Of a stretch of DNA of 23,613 nucleotides, positions 1 to 7,511 are shown piece after piece. The notes beneath the pieces are model-generated. The model searched no databases, had not been told where the DNA came from, and worked only from the letters and a program-made list of their open reading frames with translations. This stretch comes from Spirochaetaceae bacterium (lineage in GTDB: Bacteria; Spirochaetota; Spirochaetia; Treponematales; Breznakiellaceae): NCBI GenBank assembly GCA_031255315.1, contig JAIRSS010000243.1, positions 1 to 23,613 on the forward strand, read 5' to 3'. The position numbers were made by a program, and so were the translations under genes. The number at the start of each line of letters is the position of its first letter. Positions within the stretch are counted from its first letter, which is position 1.

Positions 1-213
1 CCGCCCACACAGCCGGCCAATCCCCTGGTTCCATTCCCGGGTTTGCAGGGCATAGCCGCCGGCAAGGGAATAAACCCCCGCTCCGGCGTGTGTGTCGATA
101 CTGATATAGGGGGTATCCTTTCGCCCAAGATAATCCAGGCAGAAGAGCAGGACGCTGTGCTTGAGGATGTCCGCCGGGTTCCCCGCATGAAAAGCATGAC
201 GGTAACTGAGCAT
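1..213 (-). CDS. rlmJ: 23S rRNA (adenine-2030-N6)-methyltransferase RlmJ, N-terminal 71 codons (partial)
   Basis: The reverse complement from position 213 reads MLSYRHAFHAGNPADILKH, then SIDTHAGAGVYSL about residues 39-50. This matches the N-terminus of the RlmJ family, which in Escherichia coli begins MLSYRHSFHAGNHADVLKH and has a DTHAGAG motif at the same place. RlmJ methylates N6 of adenine 2030 of 23S rRNA using S-adenosylmethionine. The family is about 280 residues long, so roughly a quarter is present and the rest lies beyond base 1. The start is the ATG at 213-211. No strong Shine-Dalgarno is visible before it, so expression may depend on the sigma-like gene whose stop lies 63 bp upstream on the same strand. 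Family assignment is secure from the motif; activity is inferred. Confidence 0.9.
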   Translation of the reverse strand, partial: MLSYRHAFHAGNPADILKHSVLLFCLDYLGRKDTPYISIDTHAGAGVYSLAGGYALQTREWNQGIGRLCGR

Positions 214-276
214 CCATGTAGAGTAGCACAGAATCCCGGCAGCGGCCACGCGGCCCTCTGGCCCGCCGCCGCGGGA

Positions 277-1140
277 TTACTCACACCCACCATCGGCGGA
301 GACCGTTTTGTCCGTGGTTTCACTACAAGCGGATTTTTTCTTTATGGCAAACAGGCTTGAGTCGATGGTGCCTTTGGGAATTCCCAGGACCTGAGCCACC
401 TGCTGGTTGGTAGGGTTGGTTCTCATCCGCTTGAACCGGTTCCGCATGGAGGCCAGTTGCCTTCTTGTCTGTTCCAGGCGGATTTTTAGCTTTTCATACC
501 TTGCGGAACCTTCAAGCGCGGCATTTATCCGCCTTTCAAGGCTGATACTCCGGTAATACAGCGTATGAATGCGATTCCGCGTGTCATTGATGGCGTTGTC
601 CCGGGGAATTCGCAGGATCCGTAATTGTTCAATGAGCTGCTTCAACCGCTCTTTTTTCATGCCGATGGCGGGAGCGGCCCTGTCGATAAAATCTTCAGAG
701 ATGAAGTAATAGGATTTAAGGAGCAGCATTAAGGTCTGCCGGGGGTTGGTGACCGGTTTAAAGGGTACAGGGCTGTCGCCATACGCCGGTTCTTGTTCGC
801 ATACATCCATTTCCTGGGTACGCGCGTCCCAGTATGTCTGTTCGGTTATACGATGGCTGACTTCGACCCGGATATACTCCCTGGACGCCCATCGAACCGT
901 GGCGGCAATATAGGCGTCAAAAGAAGAGCCGTGATCCCGATAGTTGTCTATGGCCCGGCCTATGCGGGGGTAGAACCAGCAGAGAAAATCAATATATTCG
1001 TCTTCCGGCCAGCGGCGCAGTTTGAACCGGGTTCTGTTTTTCAGTATGTAGTCGAAAATAATCCCTTCCAACTCTTTTTTATCGAGCCTCCCTTCGCGGT
1101 ATTTTCGTAAAAAAGAATCTAACGACAGTTTGTCCCCCAT
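277..1140 (-). CDS. Divergent RNA polymerase sigma-factor-like protein (putative)
   Basis: This is a 287-residue soluble protein of no family that I recognise with certainty. Residues about 50-95 (FLCWFYPRIGRAIDNY, then SSFDAYIAATVRWASREY) have the spacing and aromatic/basic character of sigma-70 region 2. The C-terminal part (NPTNQQVAQVLGIPKGTIDS, about residues 243-262) reads like a helix-turn-helix with the cadence of region 4. A charged, probably coiled-coil stretch lies between, about residues 190-240. The start ATG at 1140 follows AAGGAG. rlmJ starts 63 bp downstream on the same strand. A short inverted repeat, AGTGA(6)TCACT, lies at 1208-1223 in its upstream region and could be an operator. 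Alternatives are another DNA-binding regulator or a spirochaete-specific conserved hypothetical protein. The open frame is convincing; the sigma relationship is inference. Confidence 0.6.
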   Translation of the reverse strand: MGDKLSLDSFLRKYREGRLDKKELEGIIFDYILKNRTRFKLRRWPEDEYIDFLCWFYPRIGRAIDNYRDHGSSFDAYIAATVRWASREYIRVEVSHRITEQTYWDARTQEMDVCEQEPAYGDSPVPFKPVTNPRQTLMLLLKSYYFISEDFIDRAAPAIGMKKERLKQLIEQLRILRIPRDNAINDTRNRIHTLYYRSISLERRINAALEGSARYEKLKIRLEQTRRQLASMRNRFKRMRTNPTNQQVAQVLGIPKGTIDSSLFAIKKKSACSETTDKTVSADGGCE

Positions 1141-1235
1141 TTGTAAGGTTCTCCTTTTCTGGATTTATTAGGATAATGGGGTAAACCTGCTGTTTTATTG
1201 AGATAAAAGTGACATTCATCACTGTTTTTAGTATG

Positions 1236-1283
1236 AAAAAGTTGAGGCTGCCTCAAAACCAACCGGGTTTTGAAACAGCCTCG
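1236..1283 (-). terminator. Dispersed palindrome copy 1, probable terminator of the NrnA gene
   Basis: GAGGCTG (1244-1250) pairs with CAGCCTC (1276-1282), and TCAAAACC (1253-1260) pairs with GGTTTTGA (1266-1273). Two mismatched bases separate the stems and the loop is 5 nt. On the minus strand the stem is followed by a run of five T (plus-strand A at 1236-1240). It lies about 75 bp downstream of the NrnA stop, so it can end that transcript. The same palindrome recurs at 9607, 11031, 11189 and 22019. Confidence 0.7.
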
Positions 1284-1358
1284 CATGATATGATACGCCA
1301 GAGATTGCCCCGGCGCCGGATGCCAAAATAAAAGGGATTGTACGATAGTTGTCAGGCG

Positions 1359-2342
1359 TTACCCGAGCTGGCTGGCGAAGGCGGCAATCAGTCTGGGTTT
1401 GAGTTCCTCAATGGTTCCATCAATCTTAATTCCCGCGGCGTTTTTATGGCCCCCGCCGCCGAACTGGAGGGCGATTTCCGCTACATTGACCTTGTCCAGG
1501 CTCCGCAGGCCCACCGTACAGGCGGCGGCGCTTTCCTGACGTATCACCGCTATGGCCTCAACCCCGGTAATGGATTGCAACAACAGATACAGGCTGTCGG
1601 AATCCCGTCCCTCAAGGCCGAATTGCTGCGTATCTTCGTAGGTCTCATAGGAATAAATCAGCTTCCCCCCGTAGTGGGTTTCAGTCCGGGAAAGAATACG
1701 CCCCAGAAGTATGCGGGAACCGAGGCTTTTCCCCCCATGGACGTTTTGGAACACCTGTTTAGGATTCGCCCCGGCCTGTATCATCCTGGAAGCGTAGGTA
1801 AAGATTTCGGCCCCGCCGTCATCCACATGGCGGAAAAACCCCGTATCAGTACACAGACCGAAAAGCAGGAATTCCGCTTCTTCCGGGGTTGGCGTAAGGC
1901 CCAAGGCTTCAATGATTGCCAGCACCATAAAAGTAACCGCCGGGGCGTCAACATCCAAGAACACCACCGTACCGGGAGAAGTCTGGCAGTTGTTGGTAGC
2001 ATGGTGATCGATAACCGCCACGGGAAGCCCTTCAAGGGCCTCTTCCAGGCTGCCGGTACGGTCTGGGGCGGCGCAGTCTACAATAATAACCCGGCTCCCC
2101 GCCCGTTCCTGCCGCCGTATTTGATCCGTAAACCGATCCGCAAACGATACAATCTCGGTGCGTTTGAACGGACCGGCGGAACAGGGGATCGCCTCTTTTC
2201 CAAGCCGTTTCAGGACGGAAGCAAGAGCCAACTGGCTCCCTACACAATCTCCATCAGGTTCTTTATGACCAACGACGAGAAATTTTGACCCCCGTTGAAT
2301 GAACTCTATTAAATTTTGGGGAACCGGGACCGGTTTTACCAT
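1359..2342 (-). CDS. nrnA: DHH/DHHA1 phosphoesterase, NrnA-like oligoribonuclease / pAp phosphatase
   Basis: This is a 327-residue cytoplasmic DHH-family phosphoesterase. Motif I is GHKEPDGDCVGS (H26, D30, D32), motif II is IIVDC (D89), motif III is DHH (112-114) and motif IV is LCTDTGFF (about 163-170); together these bind two Mn ions. The C-terminal DHHA1 domain carries GGGGH about residues 294-298, which binds substrate phosphate. The length matches NrnA proteins (about 310-340), which degrade 2-5 nt RNAs to mononucleotides and can dephosphorylate pAp. Relatives hydrolyse cyclic dinucleotides or pGpG, so the exact substrate is open. The start ATG (2342-2340) overlaps the TAA of the upstream small exported protein as TAATG, which indicates translational coupling. 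A palindromic terminator follows at 1236-1283. Confidence 0.88.
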   Translation of the reverse strand: MVKPVPVPQNLIEFIQRGSKFLVVGHKEPDGDCVGSQLALASVLKRLGKEAIPCSAGPFKRTEIVSFADRFTDQIRRQERAGSRVIIVDCAAPDRTGSLEEALEGLPVAVIDHHATNNCQTSPGTVVFLDVDAPAVTFMVLAIIEALGLTPTPEEAEFLLFGLCTDTGFFRHVDDGGAEIFTYASRMIQAGANPKQVFQNVHGGKSLGSRILLGRILSRTETHYGGKLIYSYETYEDTQQFGLEGRDSDSLYLLLQSITGVEAIAVIRQESAAACTVGLRSLDKVNVAEIALQFGGGGHKNAAGIKIDGTIEELKPRLIAAFASQLG

Positions 2343-2758
2343 TAATATTCCAACTGAACGTCGTTCACGTTTTCAAAATAGCTGTCCAAATTAACGTTCA
2401 ACGGAATATTTCCCCAGCTTTCATGGGAGAAGGGCCGCGTATACAGACGAACATGGCTAAATTCCCCATTTTTGTAGTAAATCGACATGGAAGGCCAATC
2501 TCTCCCAGCCTTCTGGGGGATTATCTCAGCCTTGCCCGCGGCGTCGCTAAACCATTCTATCGGCAGATAGATCCGGGCAACGCCTACCGGTCCTTTCCGG
2601 TACTGGACTACATAGCCTTTCCGGTAGGGGTAAATCTTCTCTACCGTTGTATTAACATAATAATATTCAGACTTGTTTCTATCAGTCTGCTCCTGAGCGG
2701 CAAGCGGTAATACCGCTACAATAATACCCATAAGGGCAATCAAAAAACGATGTTTCAT
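2342..2758 (-). CDS. Small exported protein of unknown function
   Basis: This predicted 138-residue protein starts MKHRFLIALM, continues with a hydrophobic stretch and ends its signal peptide near LPLAAQ (about residues 17-22). The mature domain is rich in Tyr and beta-prone (YYYVNTTVEKIYPYRKGYVV, about residues 32-51), which suggests a small beta-structured periplasmic protein. The frame stays open for 39 codons upstream. The chosen start has AAGGAG 8-9 nt before it and places the signal peptide at the N-terminus, whereas the longer reading would run through a terminator (2834-2860) and a promoter (2792-2820). Its stop overlaps the NrnA start (TAATG). I do not recognise the family; the coupling to a nucleolytic enzyme may only be co-transcription. 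Confidence 0.75.
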   Translation of the reverse strand: MKHRFLIALMGIIVAVLPLAAQEQTDRNKSEYYYVNTTVEKIYPYRKGYVVQYRKGPVGVARIYLPIEWFSDAAGKAEIIPQKAGRDWPSMSIYYKNGEFSHVRLYTRPFSHESWGNIPLNVNLDSYFENVNDVQLEY

Positions 2759-2791
2759 CCTGATGACTCCTTCAAAAATCATAGTAAATTC

Positions 2792-2820
2792 AGTATAACG
2801 AATGATGCATGATCCGGCAA
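2792..2820 (-). promoter_or_regulatory. Sigma-70 type promoter for the small exported protein and nrnA
   Basis: On the minus strand TTGCCG (2820-2815) and TATACT (2797-2792) are 17 bp apart, with the gene start 34 bp beyond the -10. It lies between the upstream gene's terminator and the 138-residue ORF, as expected for the promoter of a two-gene unit. Confidence 0.6.
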
Positions 2821-2833
2821 GTAGGGGAAAAAC

Positions 2834-2860
2834 AAAAAAAGGCCGGTTGTTGCACCGGCC
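2834..2860 (-). terminator. Rho-independent terminator of the M23/PEGA-like gene pair
   Basis: On the minus strand GGCCGGT (2860-2854) pairs perfectly with ACCGGCC (2847-2841) around a 6-nt loop and is followed directly by seven T (plus-strand A at 2834-2840). It is about 130 bp beyond the stop at 2992 and upstream of the next promoter. Confidence 0.85.
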
Positions 2861-2962
2861 CTGCCCTTGAGGCAAATCGGAAGTATAGTGATTTGGGAGG
2901 GGAACTATACTCCCGACATTTTAAATATCGGTAGAACCCCTCAATTCTTTACAGTTTTTTTA

Positions 2963-2993
2963 AGCCCGGCCCGGCGGGGAACCGGCCCGGGCT
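2963..2993 (-). other. GC-rich hairpin at the stop codon of the PEGA-like gene
   Basis: Twelve-base arms AGCCCGGCCCGG (2963-2974) and CCGGCCCGGGCT (2982-2993) pair with one mismatch around 7 nt, and the stem includes the stop codon. On the transcribed strand an A-run, not a T-run, follows. It may therefore protect the mRNA 3' end rather than terminate; the real terminator is at 2834-2860. Confidence 0.5.
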
Positions 2994-3984
2994 AATCATT
3001 TTCAGAAATCTGTACGTCCACCGCCATAGACACCCGGTAGGTTTTCCCCTTTTGAACGGTCAGGGATTTTACGATGGAATAATCGCTTAATTCGAATTTA
3101 ACCGCATGAACCCCCGGCGCCGCCGGCATGGAAGTTTCCCGGGAAACAACCAGATGATCATCGAAGAAAATGCGGGCGGTTTCCGGGGCCTCGAAGATCA
3201 CCCGGGGGGTAGGATCCTGCAACGCGATGGTCAGTTCCAGGGTTTTGCCTCTTTCTATAACAAAGACCCGGTTTTCGTTACGATAATCGTTAGACAAGAT
3301 CACCAGATGATGTTCGCCTTCCTTAAGCATCAGCTCTTCGTTGGGATTTTCTATCACCATATCATCAATATGGACCGTAAAAGGCCGATCCCGAAGGTTT
3401 TCAGGATACTTGGGAATAAGGCGCACCGCCCCTTCAGTACCCAGGATGGGCTTTACCCGGAGGGAAAACCGCATGGCCTCGATCTCTTCACGCACCCCCT
3501 TGATTGTCGGCACGACCCGGAACAGGACCGGGAAGGATGGAGGAAAGACGGTTTCCGGCAGAACGGTAACGTACGGAGAAGTCTTGAGGCCGTGGCCCTG
3601 TTTAATGGGGATTTGGTAAACATTCAGGATTTTATTCGGAATAGGCTCAAAAAATATCCGCCGCGCCTCAATGTCCGCGACCTTCGTATCCGGAACCGCG
3701 TTCAAATCGGCGTATACCTCAAGGGCCAGGCTCCCCTGATAGGGAAGGTAGTTTTGAGGGGTCATGAATTCCACTTCTACGGCCCGGAAAAACCGGCTGT
3801 CTTCATCCATCCGTATAAGCGCCGAATCGGTATAGGAAAGAGGTATTGGTTGTTTTTCAGAATCCCCCAGGACAACTTCCGTAGAACCCGCGATAGAAAC
3901 CCGTAACGATTCCGCTTCAAGGGGAAAAGGAAGAATCAGAAGTATAAAAGTAAACATGCAGCCCACGCCATGCTGGTTTTTCAT
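2992..3984 (-). CDS. Exported protein with PEGA-like C-terminal repeats, unknown function
   Basis: This 330-residue protein begins MKNQHGVGCMFTFILLILPF, a signal peptide ending near LEAES (about residues 22-26). The mature part is entirely beta-prone. From about residue 200 there are two segments resembling PEGA-type surface domains: one around FTVHIDDMVIENPNEELMLK and EGEHHLVI, and one around RIFFDDHLVV with PAAPGVHAVKFEL. Such domains are common in cell-surface or periplasmic proteins. The start overlaps the stop of the upstream M23 peptidase by ATGA, which indicates translational coupling and a shared envelope role, perhaps as a partner or substrate-binding factor of the peptidase. The PEGA assignment is by eye and uncertain. 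No catalytic motif is visible. Confidence 0.72.
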   Translation of the reverse strand: MKNQHGVGCMFTFILLILPFPLEAESLRVSIAGSTEVVLGDSEKQPIPLSYTDSALIRMDEDSRFFRAVEVEFMTPQNYLPYQGSLALEVYADLNAVPDTKVADIEARRIFFEPIPNKILNVYQIPIKQGHGLKTSPYVTVLPETVFPPSFPVLFRVVPTIKGVREEIEAMRFSLRVKPILGTEGAVRLIPKYPENLRDRPFTVHIDDMVIENPNEELMLKEGEHHLVILSNDYRNENRVFVIERGKTLELTIALQDPTPRVIFEAPETARIFFDDHLVVSRETSMPAAPGVHAVKFELSDYSIVKSLTVQKGKTYRVSMAVDVQISEND

Positions 3985-4943
3985 CGCCGATTGCCTTCCT
4001 CTTTAAATAAATATAAATACTTCTCCGGATCACGGGCTACTCCATTCTGTCGTAATTCAAAATGTAAATGAGGTCCTGTGGATTGTCCGGTAGAACCAAC
4101 TTTGCCTATAAGAGTACCGGATTGGACGGTCTTTAGCAAGCCGGTGTTAATCTCTGAAAGATGCCCGTACAGGCTGGTCCAGTCGCCGTGGCTGATGATA
4201 ATATAATTGCCATATATAGGATCATATCCCTGTTCGGCCACTATCCCGTTACGAGCCGCAAAAACCTCCGTTCCCGCCGGCGCGGCCAGGTCCAGTCCCT
4301 GATGGAACCGCGGGTTCCCGGTAACTGGGTTTATCCGGGGTCCAAAGGGGCTGGTCAGCCGGTACGTCCGCAACGGGAACCGGAAGCCCGAATACAGGAA
4401 AAACGTCCGTTCCGTGGCGGTAAAGTCTTCCCCGGGGATGAATCTGAACCGTTCGGTTTTTCCTTCCCGCCGGAGAGTCAAAAGGACGCCCTTCCCGTTG
4501 TTCCGAGTCGAAACGAGGAGCATCTCCAAATCTGAACGAGGTTCCTCCGGGATAAAAAGCCCCGGTATAGAGGGAAGGAGCAGGCTGCGGTTTAGCCCCG
4601 CGGTCGCGGCAGGCAGCCGGTTCAGAGTAGCCAGGGCGGAGTAGGGCATGGTACACCGGGCTGCCAGGCTCATAAGGTCTTCCCCGGACTTAGGGGTATA
4701 GGCGTAGATGGTGAGGTTTTCGGCCAGGTTTATATCCCCCCCAGTGGTTTCGGCGTCCCGCCGGTTAAAGAGACGCCTCCGGGCGGCTTCCACATCCGCC
4801 AAATACTGCTTGAAAAGAACATCTCCGTTATCCATCCGGGTAATTCCGGGGAAAACCGGTTCCCGGGTTTCCCCGGCCGCCGACAAACAGACGGCGCAGG
4901 TTAAAGCGAAAAAGACGGGAAGCTGGAAGCAACGGGAATTCAT
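3981..4943 (-). CDS. Exported M23 family zinc metallopeptidase with LysM-like segment
   Basis: This 320-residue protein has a signal peptide (hydrophobic about residues 8-23, then AAGE). Residues about 80-125 (YTPKSGEDLMSLAARCTMPY) resemble a LysM peptidoglycan-binding repeat. Residues about 195-312 form a LytM/M23 domain, with FHQGLDLAAP giving zinc ligands H214 and D218, LYGHLS giving H261, and GPHLHFE giving H292 and H294. The motif set is complete, so the enzyme should be an active endopeptidase cleaving peptidoglycan cross-links in the periplasm, involved in wall growth or division. SPFGPRINPVTG before the first ligand is typical. Its stop overlaps the PEGA-like gene start (ATGA). GGAG about 11 nt before the ATG is the likely ribosome site. 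Confidence 0.9.
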   Translation of the reverse strand: MNSRCFQLPVFFALTCAVCLSAAGETREPVFPGITRMDNGDVLFKQYLADVEAARRRLFNRRDAETTGGDINLAENLTIYAYTPKSGEDLMSLAARCTMPYSALATLNRLPAATAGLNRSLLLPSIPGLFIPEEPRSDLEMLLVSTRNNGKGVLLTLRREGKTERFRFIPGEDFTATERTFFLYSGFRFPLRTYRLTSPFGPRINPVTGNPRFHQGLDLAAPAGTEVFAARNGIVAEQGYDPIYGNYIIISHGDWTSLYGHLSEINTGLLKTVQSGTLIGKVGSTGQSTGPHLHFELRQNGVARDPEKYLYLFKEEGNRR

Positions 4944-5118
4944 TATCGCAGATTCTCCGTTGGTATTGTACTTTTTTTGAGGGAAGAGGTAAACGTCAAC
5001 AGCTCATAAACTTGAACGCCCGGACATTACTTAAAGAAGAAACAAATTTTTTTAGAAACGAAACTGTTCCAACACAACGATACTAAAACATCTCCGTTGA
5101 GACAGTCTTTTTCGTGGT

Positions 5119-5218
5119 TCCAGGGGCCGATAAACCGGAGTTTTTGTATGCGGTTTTAACCGCCGAAAAGCGCTAAAACCACCCGCCGCGAAGGTTCCGG
5201 TTTACCGGCTTCCCTGGA
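5119..5218. repeat. 100-bp inverted-repeat element (MITE-like) between ferredoxin and M23 genes
   Basis: The left arm at 5119-5140 (begins TCCAGGG, ends AAACCGGAG) is nearly complementary to the right arm at 5195-5218 (begins TTCCGGTTT, ends CCCTGGA), with a 2-nt indel and one or two mismatches. Inside, GCGGTT (5150-5155) and AACCGC (5158-5163) make a second hairpin. The element lies about 12 bp beyond the ferredoxin stop. No coding capacity is seen. It could be a small non-autonomous mobile element or a folded 3' UTR. The remaining gap down to 4944 is AT-rich and holds nothing else that I can name. Confidence 0.6.
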
Positions 5219-5229
5219 GACTACGGGAC

Positions 5230-5400
5230 TTAAGGTGCGGCAATCGCTTCAGCGGGACAAACCCCGGCGCAGGATCCGCAATCCTGACATAAACCGGGAT
5301 CTATCCAGCGGGCGCCGTCCTTTTCGGAAATTGCTTCTACCGGGCATTCGCTGTCACAGGTACCGCAATTTACACACTCTCCACCGATCGTATACGCCAT
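5230..5400 (-). CDS. Small 2[4Fe-4S] ferredoxin
   Basis: The reverse complement from the ATG at 5400-5398 gives a 56-residue protein: MAYTIGGECVNCGTC, then DSECP, and after a 20-residue spacer CQDCGSC and GVCP. The two CxxCxxCxxxCP motifs (Cys 9, 12, 15, 19 and Cys 38, 41, 44, 48) are the classic clostridial-type ferredoxin pattern, so it should carry two [4Fe-4S] clusters and move low-potential electrons in the cytoplasm. GAGAGG before the ATG is the ribosome site. It lies 167 bp downstream of nifU on the same strand, with a weak hairpin and T-run between, so it may be a separate unit. It fits an anaerobic fermenter, possibly serving hydrogenase or pyruvate:ferredoxin oxidoreductase, which are not in this window. 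Confidence 0.93.
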   Translation of the reverse strand: MAYTIGGECVNCGTCDSECPVEAISEKDGARWIDPGLCQDCGSCAGVCPAEAIAAP

Positions 5401-5497
5401 ATCTAACCTCTCTTGGTATAACTAAGATACTGTTATGATACAGGATTTTCCGGCTAAATGCAAGAATAGGCATTACCGTATTAGAAAACAGCACCCG

Positions 5498-5522
5498 AAA
5501 AAACTTCCGCGCTTAGGGCGCG
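5498..5522 (-). terminator. Weak terminator downstream of nifU
   Basis: On the minus strand CGCGC and GCGCG (5522-5518 and 5512-5508) pair around a 5-nt loop, followed after 4 nt by six T (plus-strand A at 5498-5503). The stem is short, so readthrough into the ferredoxin gene is possible. Confidence 0.5.
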
Positions 5523-5567
5523 TCGCCGGTTGGTTCGCCCGCCTATGATACAGACGGCTGCAACCCG

Positions 5568-6161
5568 CTAAACCCCGTAAATATGGGTGAATTCGTGGAG
5601 CAGTTCCAGGGCCTTTTCCTTGCAGCCGCCGCAGACCGTGCCTATCTTCGTGGCTTCCTGAAGGGCTTCCCACGTGCGGGCGCCGTGATGAAACGCTTCC
5701 TCCAGGTCCTTATCGGTAATGGAAAGGCAATGGCATATCTCCGTAGCGGGTTCCGTGAAAAGGCCGGTCCGTCCGGTTTTCCCAAGGTAATCGTCAATGG
5801 CCGTACGCAGGGCCTTATCCCCTAAAACGGAGCAGTGAATTTTGTATTCCGGAAGGCCGCCCAGCTTTTCCACCAGGTCTTGGGGGCGTATGGCGTAGGC
5901 GTCCTTAATATTCATGCCTTTGATCATTTCCGATAAGACGCTGGTAGAGGCAATGGCGCTGGCGCAGCCGTAGGTTTTCCACCGGACGTCGGTGATGACG
6001 TCAGCGGTGATTTTGAGAAGCATGAGCATCTGGTCCCCGCACTTTATATTGCCCGTCTGCCCCCGGCAGTCGGCGTTGAACGAGGATTCATCTTCCATCA
6101 GAACATTCCGGGGGTGGATAAAATGATCCTTAACTGTGTCTGAATATAACCAGTCCGGCAT
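5568..6161 (-). CDS. nifU: Short NifU: IscU-type scaffold plus BFD-like [2Fe-2S] domain
   Basis: This is a 197-residue Fe-S cluster scaffold. Residues 1-130 are the IscU/NifU N-terminal domain with the three cluster-binding cysteines C41 (NIKCGD), C66 (YGCASAIAS) and C110 (KIHCSVLG). Residues about 140-195 are a BFD-like [2Fe-2S] domain with CHC (143, 145) and CGGC (177, 180). The C-terminal Nfu domain of full-length Azotobacter NifU (CxxC, total about 310 residues) is absent. It receives sulfur from NifS, encoded 9 bp upstream in the same operon, and hands clusters to apo-proteins. AAGGAG lies 6 nt before the ATG. Such short NifU proteins in anaerobes serve general Fe-S assembly, so nitrogen fixation should not be inferred. 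Likely clients here are the ferredoxins and the [4Fe-4S] mesaconase. Confidence 0.92.
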   Translation of the reverse strand: MPDWLYSDTVKDHFIHPRNVLMEDESSFNADCRGQTGNIKCGDQMLMLLKITADVITDVRWKTYGCASAIASTSVLSEMIKGMNIKDAYAIRPQDLVEKLGGLPEYKIHCSVLGDKALRTAIDDYLGKTGRTGLFTEPATEICHCLSITDKDLEEAFHHGARTWEALQEATKIGTVCGGCKEKALELLHEFTHIYGV

Positions 6162-6170
6162 AAAATCTCC

Positions 6171-7376
6171 TTATAAGGGTTTCACCGGGATTTCCGGTGA
6201 AACCGTGGACATGGCCCGCAGCCGCGCAATGATGGGCGGAAGGGTCTTTAGTACATAGTCTATGCTCTGTTCCGTGATTCCCCAGCCGAGACTGAACCGG
6301 ATGGAGCCGTGGGCAAGTTCGGGGCCGATCCCGATAGCCAGGAGTACATGAGAAGGCTCAAGGCTGCCTGAGGCGCAGGCCGATCCGGTGGAAACCTCGA
6401 TCCCCTCAAGGTCCAGCGTCAGGAGTATCGATTCCCCCTCCGCGCCGGGGAAGGAAACATTCAGGGTGTTGGGAAGGACATCCTCCGGGTGGCCGTTCAC
6501 CTTGATATTGGGGACGGCGCCCATAAGCCCGTCCCTCAGCCGGTTCCGAAGCCGCCGCATCTCTGCGCCGTAGGAATCAAGAGCGGACCGGGCCAGGACC
6601 GCCGCCTTGCCGAACCCCAATATGCCCAGGTTGTTGTAGGTTCCCGCCCGGAAGCCGTCTTCCTGGTGGCCGCCGTGGATCAGCGGGAGGAGGGGCGCTC
6701 CAGGCTTCACATAGAGGGCGCCTATACCTTTGGGGCCGTATATCTTGTGGGCTGACATGGTAAGGTAGTCTACCCCCAGGTCGCGCACATTCACCGGGAT
6801 CTTCCCCACCGCCTGAACCGCGTCGGTATGAACCCACGCGCCCTTTTCATGAGCCAGGGCCGCGATTCCTTTAATATCCTGAATAGTGCCTATCTCGTTA
6901 TTGGCCATCATCACGGACACCAGGAGGGTCTTTTCGCTTAAGGCGGCGTTGAGATCGGCCGTCCGTATCTTGCCGGCCTCGTCCACCGGCAGAAAACATA
7001 CCGGAAAGCCCAGCGTTTCGAGATATTTGGCGGAGTTGAGTACACAGGGATGCTCGGTCGTAACGGTGATAATTCCGGTCCGGCCTCCAGAGAGCGGATT
7101 CCCGTCAGGACCGCTTGCCAGACGGCGCATGGTCTGGAAAACCGTATTATTCGATTCCGAACCGCCGGAGGTAAAGATAATCCCTTGCGGGGGGCCGCCC
7201 AACAGCGCCCCGACCGCCTGCCGGGCTTCTTCCACCCGGGCGTGAGCTAAACGGCCCGCCCCGTGCATACTGGAGGCGTTCCCGTAGACATCAAAATCTT
7301 CGATCATTGCGGCCTTTACCGCTTCGTTAAGCGGCGTGGTCGCGTTATAGTCCAAATATATCCGTTCTTCCGGCAT
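6171..7376 (-). CDS. nifS: Cysteine desulfurase, NifS/IscS family
   Basis: This 401-residue PLP enzyme converts cysteine to alanine and delivers persulfide sulfur to NifU. Motifs include IYLDYNATTPL at the N-terminus, FTSGGSESNN about residue 70, TEHPCV with the His that stacks on PLP, HTDAVQAVGK, the PLP lysine in MSAHKIYGPKG, and the catalytic cysteine in STGSACASGSLEPSHVL. The length is that of NifS (about 400). The frame opens five codons earlier at 7391, but GGGGGAG lies 6 nt before the ATG at 7376, so this start is preferred. nifU follows after 9 bp. The AT-rich gap upstream (7377-7511) probably holds the promoter; TATAGT and TATTAT are candidate -10 boxes, but no convincing -35 is seen. 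Confidence 0.93.
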   Translation of the reverse strand: MPEERIYLDYNATTPLNEAVKAAMIEDFDVYGNASSMHGAGRLAHARVEEARQAVGALLGGPPQGIIFTSGGSESNNTVFQTMRRLASGPDGNPLSGGRTGIITVTTEHPCVLNSAKYLETLGFPVCFLPVDEAGKIRTADLNAALSEKTLLVSVMMANNEIGTIQDIKGIAALAHEKGAWVHTDAVQAVGKIPVNVRDLGVDYLTMSAHKIYGPKGIGALYVKPGAPLLPLIHGGHQEDGFRAGTYNNLGILGFGKAAVLARSALDSYGAEMRRLRNRLRDGLMGAVPNIKVNGHPEDVLPNTLNVSFPGAEGESILLTLDLEGIEVSTGSACASGSLEPSHVLLAIGIGPELAHGSIRFSLGWGITEQSIDYVLKTLPPIIARLRAMSTVSPEIPVKPL

Positions 7377-7511
7377 ATTGTACTCCCCCATATAAATCCT
7401 ATCGTTCTGATAATATTAATACTATACTAACTTTATCGGGATTTGGCTATAGATTCAGGCCCCGGACACGAATAAAATACACGGCGTTTTGCCCGCGCGC
7501 CGAACATGAGC

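Noticed and set aside
43..360. 105-codon plus-strand open frame
   Set aside because: It is antisense to rlmJ, which has unmistakable family motifs, and to the end of the sigma-like gene.
1338..2288. 316-codon plus-strand open frame
   Set aside because: It is antisense to the DHH phosphoesterase with all four motifs.
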